A stretch of DNA of 64,000 nt, from NCBI GenBank assembly GCA_963815935.1, contig CAWFIL010000002.1, forward strand, positions 372,001 to 436,000. The letters run 5' to 3'. Position 1 is the first letter of the stretch, and each line of letters starts with the position of its first letter. The position numbers and the translations under genes were made by a program. This DNA is from JARIHD01 sp963815935. GTDB lineage: Bacteria > Patescibacteriota > Saccharimonadia > Saccharimonadales > UBA4665. This document shows positions 24,804 to 33,611 of this stretch, in pieces. The notes below the pieces were generated by a model that was given only the letters and a program-made list of their open reading frames with translations, searched no databases and was not told the origin of the DNA.

Positions 24804-25319
24804 TCAGGTGACTAATAGGTGTGGATAAAATTGCTGTAACAGTGCAAAGAGAGCGCCGCCGAACTGTTCGGGATGCTGTCGGAGGGCGGTCTGTAGGGCT
24901 GCTTCGGTGAACGAGATATAACTGACGGCCTCGTGATTGAGGGTAAACTCCTCGTCGGTGGTAATCTTGTAGACGATAAAATAGTGATTTTCGTGACGGC
25001 CAAGGACTGTACGTTCAAATACAAAACGGCCTACAAACTCGGAATCGATAGAGCTGAGCCCAATCTCTTCTTGCGCCTCGCGGCGAAGCGCATCGTCATC
25101 CGATTCGCCCGCCTTGACGTGGCCACCTACTGGCGATACGTATTGCCCTGCATCTTGGCGGTCGCCTGCCTGTTTTACCAAGACCCAGTCGCCGTTCGAC
25201 CGGCGTACTTCCCCAATAACTGTGCGGTGCAACGCGCCTTTAACATGGGCTTCCGATTTCGGCATAGTGCCAGTTACGTTGCAGTTAATATCTACGATGT
25301 CGACTATTTCCTCAGTCAC
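24804..25319 (-). CDS. Nudix hydrolase
   Basis: 171 residues with a complete Nudix box, starting GGHVKAGE and ending REAQEEIG (about 66-87). Members hydrolyse nucleoside diphosphates linked to another group. The long N-terminal lead-in (VDIVDINCNVTGTMPKSEAH) resembles IDI-like or coenzyme-type Nudix proteins, so a role in isoprenoid isomerisation is possible but unproven. The GTG start lies only three bases after the permease stop and uses GGAGGG inside the end of that gene. It is the third gene of a kinase-permease-Nudix operon with native AT-richer codons. Confidence 0.85.
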   Translation of the reverse strand: MTEEIVDIVDINCNVTGTMPKSEAHVKGALHRTVIGEVRRSNGDWVLVKQAGDRQDAGQYVSPVGGHVKAGESDDDALRREAQEEIGLSSIDSEFVGRFVFERTVLGRHENHYFIVYKITTDEEFTLNHEAVSYISFTEAALQTALRQHPEQFGGALFALLQQFYPHLLVT

Positions 25320-25322
25320 TAG

Positions 25323-26537
25323 TTAACCCTCCATATGATGGTGATGTTCGTGTTGGTGGTGCTCGTCGTTGCCGGCGTGTGCCGCTTGTGGCTGTGCCAT
25401 TGCCCTGAGCATAGAGGGCCCGCCAGTGCGCAAGAAACGCCATGCTAACAATGCTGCAACAATCAGAAAGATACAATTGAGGACGGTCGTGTAGTTGAAA
25501 CTGATGCCCGCCTCTAAGACTTTGGCGCTACGGACGCGCGGTGTTAGGTGCAACAGTGCAAAGATCCCTTCCACTAGATAGCCTGCTAACGCCATGGCCC
25601 CGTAAAAACTGGCAAACAAGTAGGCGGCCATTTTACCTCCGTAGTATTTATAGTAGATGCGTATGATGGGCAAAATAATTAGGTCAGCAAAAATAAATGA
25701 CACTACGCCACCAAACGAGATACCGTCGTTCCACAGCACTGCCGCTAGTGGTATATTGCCAACGCTGCACACAAATGAAACGACTGCGATCAATGGCCCA
25801 ACAAGTGGCCCCCAGATTGCCGAGGCTAAGGGGTGCGACGTAATAAAGAAGTGCTCAAAGAAAGACTGCGGTACCCATGCGGCGATTGCTCCGGCGATTG
25901 CTAGGCCAATTACGATGTCCGTCCAGACGGAGGCCCAGTCCATGACAAAGAAATGGCTAACTGCTGTTTTGCCTTGCGCGGAGCGAAGTTTTTGCCAGAT
26001 GCCGGCTTGGCCTGCTACCGACATATCCATAGCGGCGTGTCCCTCCATGCGGCCCACCAGGCCTTTCTCGGCCTGGTGGCGTGCCAGTTCGACCATATGT
26101 GGCCGCAATGTATACCGGAAAATGACAGCAAGTATAACTATCATCAGCGGCCCGCCAACAAACTCGGCTAGGGTGAAGCGCCATCCCAGGAAGGTCGCCA
26201 TAACAATAGCCAGCTCTAGTACAAGATTGGTAGAAGCGATCTCGAACGCCATCGCCGCCGTAAAGTTGGCTCCCTTTTTAAAGATTGACCTTGCCAGTGC
26301 CACTGCAGCATACGAGCACGACGAAGATGCTGCGCCTAGTGTGCTGGCGACCAATAGTGTCTTAGGGTGGCTGTTAGGCAATAACGTACTCATCTGGCGG
26401 TGGGATACTACCGACTGGATAACACCCGACAACGCAAAACCAAGTACCAGTGGCCATAGGATTTGCCACCCCATTGCAAACGCCATACTTAGCGCATGCC
26501 AAATTGCATGGACTACCATATGCCCATGGTATCGCAT
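25323..26537 (-). CDS. YraQ/UPF0718-type permease with His-rich tail
   Basis: 404 residues and about ten TMs in two homologous halves. The internal repeats are ASSSCSYAAVALA (about 70-82) and SFVCSVGNIPLAAVLW (about 256-271), which match the paired cysteine motifs of the DUF318/ArsP-like permease family. In most members the first motif is PxCSCG; here it is SSCSYA. The C-terminus ends in a histidine-rich metal-binding stretch (HHQHEHHHH). Substrates in this family are metals, arsenicals or unknown. It is translationally linked to the Nudix gene downstream and lies ten bases after the kinase-like gene. Confidence 0.8.
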   Translation of the reverse strand: MRYHGHMVVHAIWHALSMAFAMGWQILWPLVLGFALSGVIQSVVSHRQMSTLLPNSHPKTLLVASTLGAASSSCSYAAVALARSIFKKGANFTAAMAFEIASTNLVLELAIVMATFLGWRFTLAEFVGGPLMIVILAVIFRYTLRPHMVELARHQAEKGLVGRMEGHAAMDMSVAGQAGIWQKLRSAQGKTAVSHFFVMDWASVWTDIVIGLAIAGAIAAWVPQSFFEHFFITSHPLASAIWGPLVGPLIAVVSFVCSVGNIPLAAVLWNDGISFGGVVSFIFADLIILPIIRIYYKYYGGKMAAYLFASFYGAMALAGYLVEGIFALLHLTPRVRSAKVLEAGISFNYTTVLNCIFLIVAALLAWRFLRTGGPSMLRAMAQPQAAHAGNDEHHQHEHHHHMEG

Positions 26538-26547
26538 GGTTACCTAC

Positions 26548-26979
26548 TTAGGAAATGATTTCCAGGAATCGCTGGTAGGTTTCGTCGGCTTTACCAGGCG
26601 TTGACGGGATGGAGATGGCATAAGGACGCTCTTTGAGAGCATCGGACATCTGGTCGTACAGAACAATTTCGTAAAATCGTGCGCGGTGCTTAAGGGCAAG
26701 CTCTTCGAAGTCGGCAGCGTGAGTGGCATCTGTTACTACATACGGCACGATGACGTTGTAGCCGGCATGCAGATGTGTGGCGACCATACTTTTGGTTAAC
26801 TCAAAGGTGAGTTTGCGAGCTTGCTGCTCGTGTGCTATCCATTGACCGAGCATTACAATGATGCCATCGCCGTGCAGGACCAGGGTTAGCGGGTGCTCGT
26901 CGGCGTAGCGCTGAGCGATAGTGGTTTTGTCGATGCCGACCGACCCGTTTAGAAGTATAAGCTTAGGGTGATAGTGCAT
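26548..26979 (-). CDS. small P-loop kinase-like protein
   Basis: 143 residues. The P-loop NGSVGIDKTT near residues 11-20 fits GxxGxxK[ST], with an aspartate where most kinases have serine or glycine. The fold resembles the AAA_33/gluconate-kinase or shikimate-kinase type. It probably phosphorylates a small molecule. It is the first gene of the operon with the permease and Nudix protein. The lid region is short, so the enzyme may be minimal or degenerate. Confidence 0.65.
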   Translation of the reverse strand: MHYHPKLILLNGSVGIDKTTIAQRYADEHPLTLVLHGDGIIVMLGQWIAHEQQARKLTFELTKSMVATHLHAGYNVIVPYVVTDATHAADFEELALKHRARFYEIVLYDQMSDALKERPYAISIPSTPGKADETYQRFLEIIS

Positions 26980-26999
26980 GGCGCTATTGTCTCATACCT

Positions 27000-29357
27000 T
27001 TACCTAGAGCGGGTGGCAAAATGGTCGACTATCCCACTGAGTAAGTTGGTGTTGAAGGGCAGCTGGTTGCAACACGCCACGGCGGCGGTGTGGTGTTCTT
27101 GCATGCGGCGTTCGGCTTCCTCTAGGCCGAACACTCGTACGATGTTAGCCTTGCCCAGATCTGCACCCGCGCTTTTGCCAATTACATCGCTTGTTGCTGT
27201 AGCATCCAGAATGTCGTCTCGCAGCTGAAAGACAATGCCCGTGTGGTCGGAGTATTGGGCGACCAGCTTTATTTCGTGGTCAGGCCGACCGGCTAGAATA
27301 AGCACTGGTACCAGTGCTGCCTCTATTAGACTGGATGTTTTGAGCCGGTACATCTCGATGATGTCCTCGCCGGACAATGCGTGTTCCGATTTACTGAGCT
27401 GTAGGTCAAGATCCTGCCCCTGACACAGCTGCTCGGAGCCTAATACGCCCCCAAAGTAGCCCAGTACTCTATTGATCCGATTGGTTGGATAGTCTTTGGC
27501 AAGTTCCGAAAGTGAGCTAAAGGCGTTGGCTATCATAGCGATGCCAGCCAACTGAGCGCCGGCTTCATCGTAGGCGATATGTGTGGCTGGCTTGCCCCGC
27601 CGGAGGTTGGCATTATCTTGTGCCGGTAGATCATCGAATATAAGGCTGGCAGTGTGCGAGAACTCTACTGCTCGCAACAGCGGATCGAGCGACCCTGCGT
27701 CGAGGCCTAGGCTTTCGGCCATCATGAGCGTCAGGGCTGGCCGCAGACGTTTGCCGCCGGCTTCGAGTGCATAGCGGGCGATCTCGGTCAGCCTGGGGCT
27801 GGGTTGGTCCAGTGGTACATCCAGACCTAGAGCATGGCGTATGTGTTCTTGGCGATCCATTACAAATGTTCGCGGATCGACATCAAGCGGGTTACGCACA
27901 GACGATAACCCTCCAATGCGTTTTTTTAGCAGGATGTCCAACGGATCAAGATACTCGCTGAATTGTTGCGGCAAAGTAGCGGCTTTTGTAACAAATCTGG
28001 CTATTTCGGATGTATGTGGATAGGTTCGTAGCAGATCGGCTGCCTCGTTGGTGCGCCCGGCCAGAGAGCCGGCGATTTCATCGGACCCTAAGCGTACAAA
28101 TGCGTCGGCTGCCCGGACGTCACTCTTATACACTTGTCGGACGACGTATGCATCGTAAGCGAACAAATCGTACAGCGGGTTGGTGTCATTGCTGTCTGTG
28201 TGGTGGGTAAACGGTGTCATTCTGCCATCCTGGCGGTCGTGGTGGCGATCGGCGAAGTCGTCTTTGAGCTGCCCGGCAAACGTCGTATTGATTGCCCTGG
28301 CATAGAAGCCATCGTTGAGCTCTCGGCGACCAATAATGTTAGCGATCACCCTGCTCATGCCTGCCTTGAGGAATATGTCTGGGTACATACCATACAATCC
28401 TTGTGTCGCTACGTCTGCTTCACTTAGTAGCGCGTCCCGGTGCTGCGCTAGGTACATGGACTCGGAGGCGAGATAGAGATGTCGGTATTGGTTAAACGGA
28501 TACCGGGCACGTACTACCTCATATAGTAAGTTGAGCTCCTCAGCCAGAGGGCCGCCTGGCGCATCGGCCGGGTTGACGCGTTCGCCTGTTTGTAATCCAC
28601 GAAGTATTGCTCGGTGGGCCGCGTCCTTATCTCGCCCGGAAATATAGCCGCTGGGTAGGTCTTGGAGTGTGTCGTCTATAAGGGCGTATGCCGCCCCGTA
28701 AGCGTATGCCGCCGGAAGTATATGCTCTAGATGGCTGCGACGCATTGGCAATGGCTCGTGGAACACATCGTACGCGCCAATAGTCAGAACGCCGAGCATA
28801 GTTCGCGTCACCTTGCCCATGCCCCCACTCGCAATAACCGCTTCGGGTAAGGTCTGATACAGGCGTTCAAGTCGTTTACTGACCCAACGCGCCTCTGGGG
28901 TATCCTGTAGCCCGGGCGTATGCTGGTCGAATACCCCAACCGCACCGTCAGTGAAGTCCTGGATAGATCGTGCTCGTGTCAAGGCTTTACGCGCTATTGC
29001 CACGGGCCCTAGTACACGTTGCTGTACCTCAGCTGCCACATCGGGATCGGGTATTTCGCAAAGGTTATAGGCGCTAAAGTAGTTAATTTGTTGCAATTGC
29101 CGGGCGGCATCAAAGCGTCTGCCTAGCGTTGGTATGACCCGCCGGGCTGCGCGTTGTGTCCACGAAAAGTCTGTGCGACTACGCTCGAGCTGCTCGATAT
29201 ACGCCTCAATATGTCCAGCAACGACGTCGGGGTTTGCGTTCCGCCACTCCGAGAAATCTTCCAATGTATGCTGTGCCCCAACGGTTAAGCGGTCTGGGGC
29301 TAGGTCGGCCATTTCAAAGGGGTATGGCCCCACCCCCACCTCGGTCTGTTCGCTCAT
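27000..29357 (-). CDS. tandem isoprenoid synthase fusion (polyprenyl synthetase C-terminal)
   Basis: About 785 residues with two isoprenyl-diphosphate-synthase-like halves. The C-terminal half (about 490-785) is canonical: GGKRLRP, first aspartate motif DDLPAQD (575-581) and second motif DDILD (714-718). The N-terminal half (about 1-470) is very divergent but also carries two aspartate-rich motifs spaced as in class I synthases, DDTLQD (228-233) and DDFAD (366-370). The usual length is about 300-350, so this is a fusion. It may make a prenyl diphosphate and then condense or cyclise it. Start 29357 (GGGGG upstream) is preferred; 29384 is possible. Confidence 0.85.
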   Translation of the reverse strand: MSEQTEVGVGPYPFEMADLAPDRLTVGAQHTLEDFSEWRNANPDVVAGHIEAYIEQLERSRTDFSWTQRAARRVIPTLGRRFDAARQLQQINYFSAYNLCEIPDPDVAAEVQQRVLGPVAIARKALTRARSIQDFTDGAVGVFDQHTPGLQDTPEARWVSKRLERLYQTLPEAVIASGGMGKVTRTMLGVLTIGAYDVFHEPLPMRRSHLEHILPAAYAYGAAYALIDDTLQDLPSGYISGRDKDAAHRAILRGLQTGERVNPADAPGGPLAEELNLLYEVVRARYPFNQYRHLYLASESMYLAQHRDALLSEADVATQGLYGMYPDIFLKAGMSRVIANIIGRRELNDGFYARAINTTFAGQLKDDFADRHHDRQDGRMTPFTHHTDSNDTNPLYDLFAYDAYVVRQVYKSDVRAADAFVRLGSDEIAGSLAGRTNEAADLLRTYPHTSEIARFVTKAATLPQQFSEYLDPLDILLKKRIGGLSSVRNPLDVDPRTFVMDRQEHIRHALGLDVPLDQPSPRLTEIARYALEAGGKRLRPALTLMMAESLGLDAGSLDPLLRAVEFSHTASLIFDDLPAQDNANLRRGKPATHIAYDEAGAQLAGIAMIANAFSSLSELAKDYPTNRINRVLGYFGGVLGSEQLCQGQDLDLQLSKSEHALSGEDIIEMYRLKTSSLIEAALVPVLILAGRPDHEIKLVAQYSDHTGIVFQLRDDILDATATSDVIGKSAGADLGKANIVRVFGLEEAERRMQEHHTAAVACCNQLPFNTNLLSGIVDHFATRSR

Positions 29358-29474
29358 CGGTTGCCCCCTACTCTGACTACTCATAGTAGGGCATACTATC
29401 CGGCAAGCAAATTGTAGTAATGTCTACGTTGTGCTACGATTTTGCCCGCGTGAGATATAGCTTTTGGTGACCGA

Positions 29475-30125
29475 CTATGCCAACGCGTCAAGACGGTCTT
29501 GTATTGCCGCAACAACCATGTCGTGGGCAAAGATGGTTTTATCGGTCAGCGTAATGTCGGGCGTGTAGTTCTTACGAAAGTTGGCCATGTGTTGTTCGTG
29601 GTCGTCGAGCAATAGCAGTAGGCGTTCGGCCTTGACGGTCTGTTTGTCACCGCGTTGCCGTATAAGCTCGATGCGTTTGGCGCGAGAAATGTCGTACGCT
29701 ACGATAAATAATTTGTATCCCTGCTTCTGGAATATCGGTAAAATCCGGTCAAAATACCAGTCGATCACACCGTCACGGATCACAAGACCATTGGAGGTAA
29801 GGCCAGGCAGTCTCTCGTACAGCCCCATGGTGTACTGCCAAGTGGTAGTATTGAGGTCGTCGCGGCTGATATCTGGTTTTATGCTTAGGACGTGCTTTTT
29901 TATCTCGTCATTTTCTATTACCAAACCATGGGCAGTGCGGGCGATCTTGCGTGATAATGTGGTTTTGCCCACCGAATTGCCGCCCGAAAAGACTACGAGT
30001 AGTTTTGGGTTGGACAAATGCAAGTATGCTAGATCTTGTAGGAAGGTCCGGTCAAGATGACTGCGGACCATATCAGGCAAACCGTCCGTCGGATCGTTGC
30101 GGTAAAACTGGAGCGGTTTTGGCAT
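29475..30125 (-). CDS. P-loop NTPase / small-molecule kinase-like protein
   Basis: 216 residues. Walker A is SGGNSVGKTTLSRKIA (about 47-62) and a DGVIDWYFD segment follows near residues 117-125. The fold belongs to the AAA_33/zeta-toxin-like kinase group that phosphorylates nucleosides, sugars or cell-wall precursors; no antitoxin gene is adjacent. The ATG at 30125 is six bases after TATAAT, so the mRNA should be leaderless. The substrate is not predictable. Confidence 0.75.
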   Translation of the reverse strand: MPKPLQFYRNDPTDGLPDMVRSHLDRTFLQDLAYLHLSNPKLLVVFSGGNSVGKTTLSRKIARTAHGLVIENDEIKKHVLSIKPDISRDDLNTTTWQYTMGLYERLPGLTSNGLVIRDGVIDWYFDRILPIFQKQGYKLFIVAYDISRAKRIELIRQRGDKQTVKAERLLLLLDDHEQHMANFRKNYTPDITLTDKTIFAHDMVVAAIQDRLDALA

Positions 30126-30241
30126 GCTGTCATTATACCAAAGCACTTTTGGGGTTTTGGTTTGGTACTATGATAGTGGCCATGCAATGGCGGGCGCCAA
30201 CCCGCAAGTATTTTAACCATGATGCATAAGGGGGTTATATT

Positions 30242-30655
30242 ATGCAGTCCAAGTTAAATCCGTACCTAGCTTTCAACGGCAATGCACTTGAAGCAATGGA
30301 GTTCTACCGTACTGTTTTTGGTGGCAAGCTCGAATCTCAGACCTTCGGCGAGAATCATGCCGCTCAAGATCCAAACGACGAAACTAAGATTATGCACGCA
30401 ACACTCGAAGCCGAAAATGGTATCACACTTATGGCTTGTGACACGGCGACAGGCATGGAATACAAGCCTGGTACCAATATTAGTATGTCGCTCAGTGGTT
30501 CTGACGACGCTGAGCTCAGCGGCTACTTTCAGAAGCTGGCTGCTGGCGCCACGATCACTATGCCGTTAGAGACAGCGCCCTGGGGCGACAAATTTGGCAT
30601 GGTAACTGACAAGTATGGCATTGCCTGGATGGTGAATATCGATGCCAAGAAGTAG
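30242..30655 (+). CDS. VOC/PhnB-like protein
   Basis: 137 residues of the glyoxalase/bleomycin-resistance (VOC) fold, PhnB-like subgroup: NPYLAFNGNALEAMEFYRTVFGG at the start, HATLEAENGITLMACD in the middle and WGDKFGMVTDKYGIAWMVNI at the end. Family members bind a metal and act on diverse substrates; many are uncharacterised. AAGGGGGT lies six bases upstream of the ATG, and a GCGGG/CCCGC hairpin lies earlier in the leader. It ends one base before the convergent transglutaminase-like gene. Confidence 0.87.
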   Translation: MQSKLNPYLAFNGNALEAMEFYRTVFGGKLESQTFGENHAAQDPNDETKIMHATLEAENGITLMACDTATGMEYKPGTNISMSLSGSDDAELSGYFQKLAAGATITMPLETAPWGDKFGMVTDKYGIAWMVNIDAKK

Positions 30656-31798
30656 CTAGCGATCAAGCGCCACGATGTATTTCCATAGCCCTCTCGCTTG
30701 GGCTTCTTCGGGCGTGCCCACAAAGTTTTGAGCCGGGTCAACAATTAGGCTTTCCTCGTTGGGCTGTTTTAGGACCGCCCAGGCGTGGGCACCGTTGGCT
30801 TCGATGTCGTGATTGCGCTGGACGCCAACCTTGCCTTGTACGTACCCAGACTCAATTAGCAGGTCAATAAACAGGGCTGCTAAGAGGTTTTGGTGTCGAC
30901 AAACACCTGCTCCTAATCTGACGAACTCGCTCAAATTGATTAAGTCCATATCGTCGTAATAGGGCCCGCATATGGCCTCTACCTTTCGGAGATTGTATGG
31001 CATCAGCTCCTGTGTGTAGCTGTTTACTAGCTCTAGCGCGTCGCGTACTTGCTGTGGGCCTTGGTGCCCGGTAAGGCGTCTGGCTGCCTTTGCATGCAGA
31101 TCGTACTGTGCATAGCGTAGCTCTGGAGATAAGTGATCTACGACAACTGCTTCCGAGCGTGGCCGAGTCGTAAAATACACGCCGTCTCGTACGGTTTTGG
31201 AGTTTCGCCCGATAATTGCGTGCCCTCGGTAGTACCCGTAGGGGGCTGTCTCGTCCTCTGCTTCGAAAGAGTGATGATTTCGTAGATCATGCCTGACGTT
31301 AATCGTATACATGTCCACGATACTATCGTCGATTTTGCGCTCCATGCCGACAAGATGGCCGCTAAGTGTCGTGGTATTAGTCGGCCGCAAGTTTCGAATA
31401 TGAATCTCGAGTCCGCGTAATGCTACCGAAAAATGATTTGCCGATACGGTTGGGGGATACGAAAAGCGTTCCCGATCCCAGCCACGCCCAAAGTAGCGCT
31501 CTGGTTCGTTGTCTCGAATGCCCCGGTAGCCTAGTTGCCCGCCACTAGCCTTGAAATTGCCGTCTACTACGACCAGGGGTGCGTTGCAACTCGTGTGCTG
31601 CCGCATGTCCAGTATTGAAAGTTGGTGCCCCGAGGCGTCGATTTCGGCAACTTTTGGAGCGGTTAGCCCGTGCTCGGCGTAGGTTGCCTCGGGCGGCGCT
31701 AACGGCTCACCAGATAGGTTAATTATCTGTGTTTCGTCAGGCCCTAGTACATAACGGTGGGCCAGAGCATCTGGTCTACTCAATTCAGGGGAGCTCAT
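30656..31798 (-). CDS. transglutaminase-like cysteine protein
   Basis: 380 residues. A C-terminal domain (about 285-380) shows the papain-like triad: Cys in GAGVCRHQN, His in GAHAWAVL and Asp in VDPAQNF. The N-terminal ~280 residues contain repeated beta segments with no recognised motif. Such domains hydrolyse or cross-link amide bonds. A 10-bp inverted repeat (31805-31835) lies immediately upstream. The adjacent ATP-grasp gene on the same strand could supply an amide or peptide-like bond for it; this link is inferred from position. Confidence 0.7.
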   Translation of the reverse strand: MSSPELSRPDALAHRYVLGPDETQIINLSGEPLAPPEATYAEHGLTAPKVAEIDASGHQLSILDMRQHTSCNAPLVVVDGNFKASGGQLGYRGIRDNEPERYFGRGWDRERFSYPPTVSANHFSVALRGLEIHIRNLRPTNTTTLSGHLVGMERKIDDSIVDMYTINVRHDLRNHHSFEAEDETAPYGYYRGHAIIGRNSKTVRDGVYFTTRPRSEAVVVDHLSPELRYAQYDLHAKAARRLTGHQGPQQVRDALELVNSYTQELMPYNLRKVEAICGPYYDDMDLINLSEFVRLGAGVCRHQNLLAALFIDLLIESGYVQGKVGVQRNHDIEANGAHAWAVLKQPNEESLIVDPAQNFVGTPEEAQARGLWKYIVALDR

Positions 31799-31804
31799 AC
31801 TACT

Positions 31805-31835
31805 ACAGCGTAAGACCCTATGAGCCTTACGCTGT
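31805..31835. promoter_or_regulatory. 10-bp inverted repeat before the transglutaminase-like gene
   Basis: ACAGCGTAAG (31805-31814) and CTTACGCTGT (31826-31835) form a perfect inverted repeat with an 11-base centre, ending six bases before the ATG at 31798. It could be an operator or a leader hairpin, or an end signal for the ATP-grasp gene upstream on that strand. Confidence 0.55.
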
Positions 31836-31854
31836 TAACCTCTTGCCATACTAT

Positions 31855-32919
31855 TTAATGATTTGCTTCTACTACGATGATGCGCTTATCTACTACCGAT
31901 ACATCACCTTCGTGCTGGAAAACTTCGTCGGGCTCGGTTTCGTGTGCAACAAGTTTCGCCCAATTGGAGATAATGCCAAAGCCGGCATCTTCACTTTTAA
32001 TGGAGCCACCAGCTGGCCGTGGGTTGACCTCTAGCATCTTCCATTCGCCATCTTGGTTTAGGCGGTATTGCATGCTAACGATGCCATGCATAGCTAGCCT
32101 TTCTGCAACATCACGTGCATGATTCAGAATTGGGTGCTCTGATTGGACGCGCTGGAGTGGGCTGAAGTCATCCTTGACGCGGGCGGCGTGGATTAGGGAC
32201 ATACCCCGCCAACAGAGCAGATCGACGCTAACTTCTGGCCCGGGCAGATAGTCCATGACTATCAGGCGTTCAGGGCCTTTTTCTCGTTCTTGCAGTTCCA
32301 TTGCCGCCAGATAAATATCTGGGTGCATCTCGCGCTTAGCCGGATCTTTGAGGAGTGAACCGGGGTCCTGCTCGGTCAGATGCCAGTAGCCATGGCTGTG
32401 CACACCAACAACGGGCTTAACGCAAACCTCCTTGCCTTCGGCATGCCGTCGAGCGTACTCCTCGGCAACGCCTGCCGCACCAACAACCTCTGCCATGTCG
32501 GCCCGGTGTGGGTCATTGCCAAGCCACTCAAAGAATTTGCCCTTATCGTCAACTAATTTGATAACGTCAGGCGTACCGGCAGCGTGCACTTCACACGCAA
32601 GGCCGCTAAGGTCATGCACTGCACTCCTGTGCGGCCAGATGGCATCAACCCCATACTGCTCGATTAACTCGTTGAGGCTATCGATGCCACCCTCCTCCGT
32701 AAGTGAGGGGTATGCAATCGAGGGAGTGTCCAAGATTGGTTGCTCGGGTGTGCCATATATCCTCAGCGACGGCGCCGCTGCAAGCATACGCTCGGCGATG
32801 CCTTGCCGGTTAAAGCCACGTTCTATCCAAAAAGAAAGCCCGGCCTCCGCAATTACAAAATCGTCTAGTCCGGGAGCTTGCGGGTCAAACTCCAGACTAG
32901 GTGCTAGTACTTCAGTCAT
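31855..32919 (-). CDS. ATP-grasp enzyme resembling the Ter-cluster type
   Basis: 354 residues. It has an N-terminal preATP-grasp region (FWIERGFNRQGIAERML...) followed by the VDAIWPHRS block and LVDDKGKFFEW. The ATP-grasp core follows: VCVKPVVGVHSHGYW, VMDYLPGPEVSVDLL and MLEVNPRPAGGS, the last holding the Mg-binding Glu and Asn. The whole layout resembles the ATP-grasp family found with ter operons (ATPgrasp_Ter). It ligates a carboxylate to an amine or thiol with ATP. It lies 7 kb outside the GC-rich island with native codon use. TATAAA is eight bases before the ATG (leaderless). Confidence 0.8.
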   Translation of the reverse strand: MTEVLAPSLEFDPQAPGLDDFVIAEAGLSFWIERGFNRQGIAERMLAAAPSLRIYGTPEQPILDTPSIAYPSLTEEGGIDSLNELIEQYGVDAIWPHRSAVHDLSGLACEVHAAGTPDVIKLVDDKGKFFEWLGNDPHRADMAEVVGAAGVAEEYARRHAEGKEVCVKPVVGVHSHGYWHLTEQDPGSLLKDPAKREMHPDIYLAAMELQEREKGPERLIVMDYLPGPEVSVDLLCWRGMSLIHAARVKDDFSPLQRVQSEHPILNHARDVAERLAMHGIVSMQYRLNQDGEWKMLEVNPRPAGGSIKSEDAGFGIISNWAKLVAHETEPDEVFQHEGDVSVVDKRIIVVEANH

Positions 32920-33002
32920 GAGTAGGGTTTATACAAAAAATATGCGTGTATGTCAACAATATTGATATATTTATGTTGCAAAGTTTACATCTTTTGCCTG
33001 TT

Positions 33003-33545
33003 CTACTGCATTACTTGCGTCGGATCGAGGAGTACACCGCCCTTCGAGACATCGGGCACGGTGCACACGGTACGGTTAAAGCAGCACGGTCTCCGTTCGC
33101 CGGCCTTGAGCTTGGAGCAGGCTACCTCGATGTGTCGGCTACGAGTTTCTGGCTGTCTGGTCGCCCCTATCCAACGGATCCAATCCCATCGGGCCATGGG
33201 AGTGATCTTTAGCCAAAGGGCATGCGCCTGCGGCGCGCCTGCAAGGGCGCTCTGTAAGTCGGCTGGTACCTTGGGCTCTGGCCATTGCTTGGACGGCTCA
33301 ATTGTTACCGTTACCGTGCCGCCGGTGTCCGCTCCAATGGCTTTGCGCATTGCCTCGTCTACCCTGAACCAATGGCTTCCCCTGCCGTCTGGCTCAAGCG
33401 GTGCCTGAAAATGGTGTCCGTTGACAGCCCCATCGGCCATGACTTGGCCTCGTGACGGAAATTGCAGACTGGCACTTTTGGGGAGTACAAGCAACCACCA
33501 CGAACCGACCTTAAAAAGTTTGGTTTCAAAACGGATTGCCGGCAT
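33003..33545 (-). CDS. DUF1905 / YdeI-OmpD-associated family protein
   Basis: 180 residues. The first ~100 form a DUF1905 beta barrel (MPAIRFETKLFKVGSWWLLVLP, then HWFRVDEAMRKAIGADTGGTVTVTI). The last ~60 are the YdeI-like helical segment with WIRWIGATRQPETRSRHIE. Members are widespread small proteins of unclear function. The protein is on the minus strand between the ATP-grasp and nucleotidase genes with gaps of 66-83 bases and no strong promoter. Confidence 0.8.
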   Translation of the reverse strand: MPAIRFETKLFKVGSWWLLVLPKSASLQFPSRGQVMADGAVNGHHFQAPLEPDGRGSHWFRVDEAMRKAIGADTGGTVTVTIEPSKQWPEPKVPADLQSALAGAPQAHALWLKITPMARWDWIRWIGATRQPETRSRHIEVACSKLKAGERRPCCFNRTVCTVPDVSKGGVLLDPTQVMQ

Positions 33546-33611
33546 ATTGTTTTAAATTGTCCGTTACTTACTTTGGGTTACTCTAATGATATCAAATTCT
33601 GTGCTGTCGGG

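Noticed and set aside
29475..30125. Zeta-type toxin of a toxin-antitoxin pair
   Set aside because: The P-loop fits a kinase, but no small antitoxin gene lies next to it and it has an isolated leaderless promoter.
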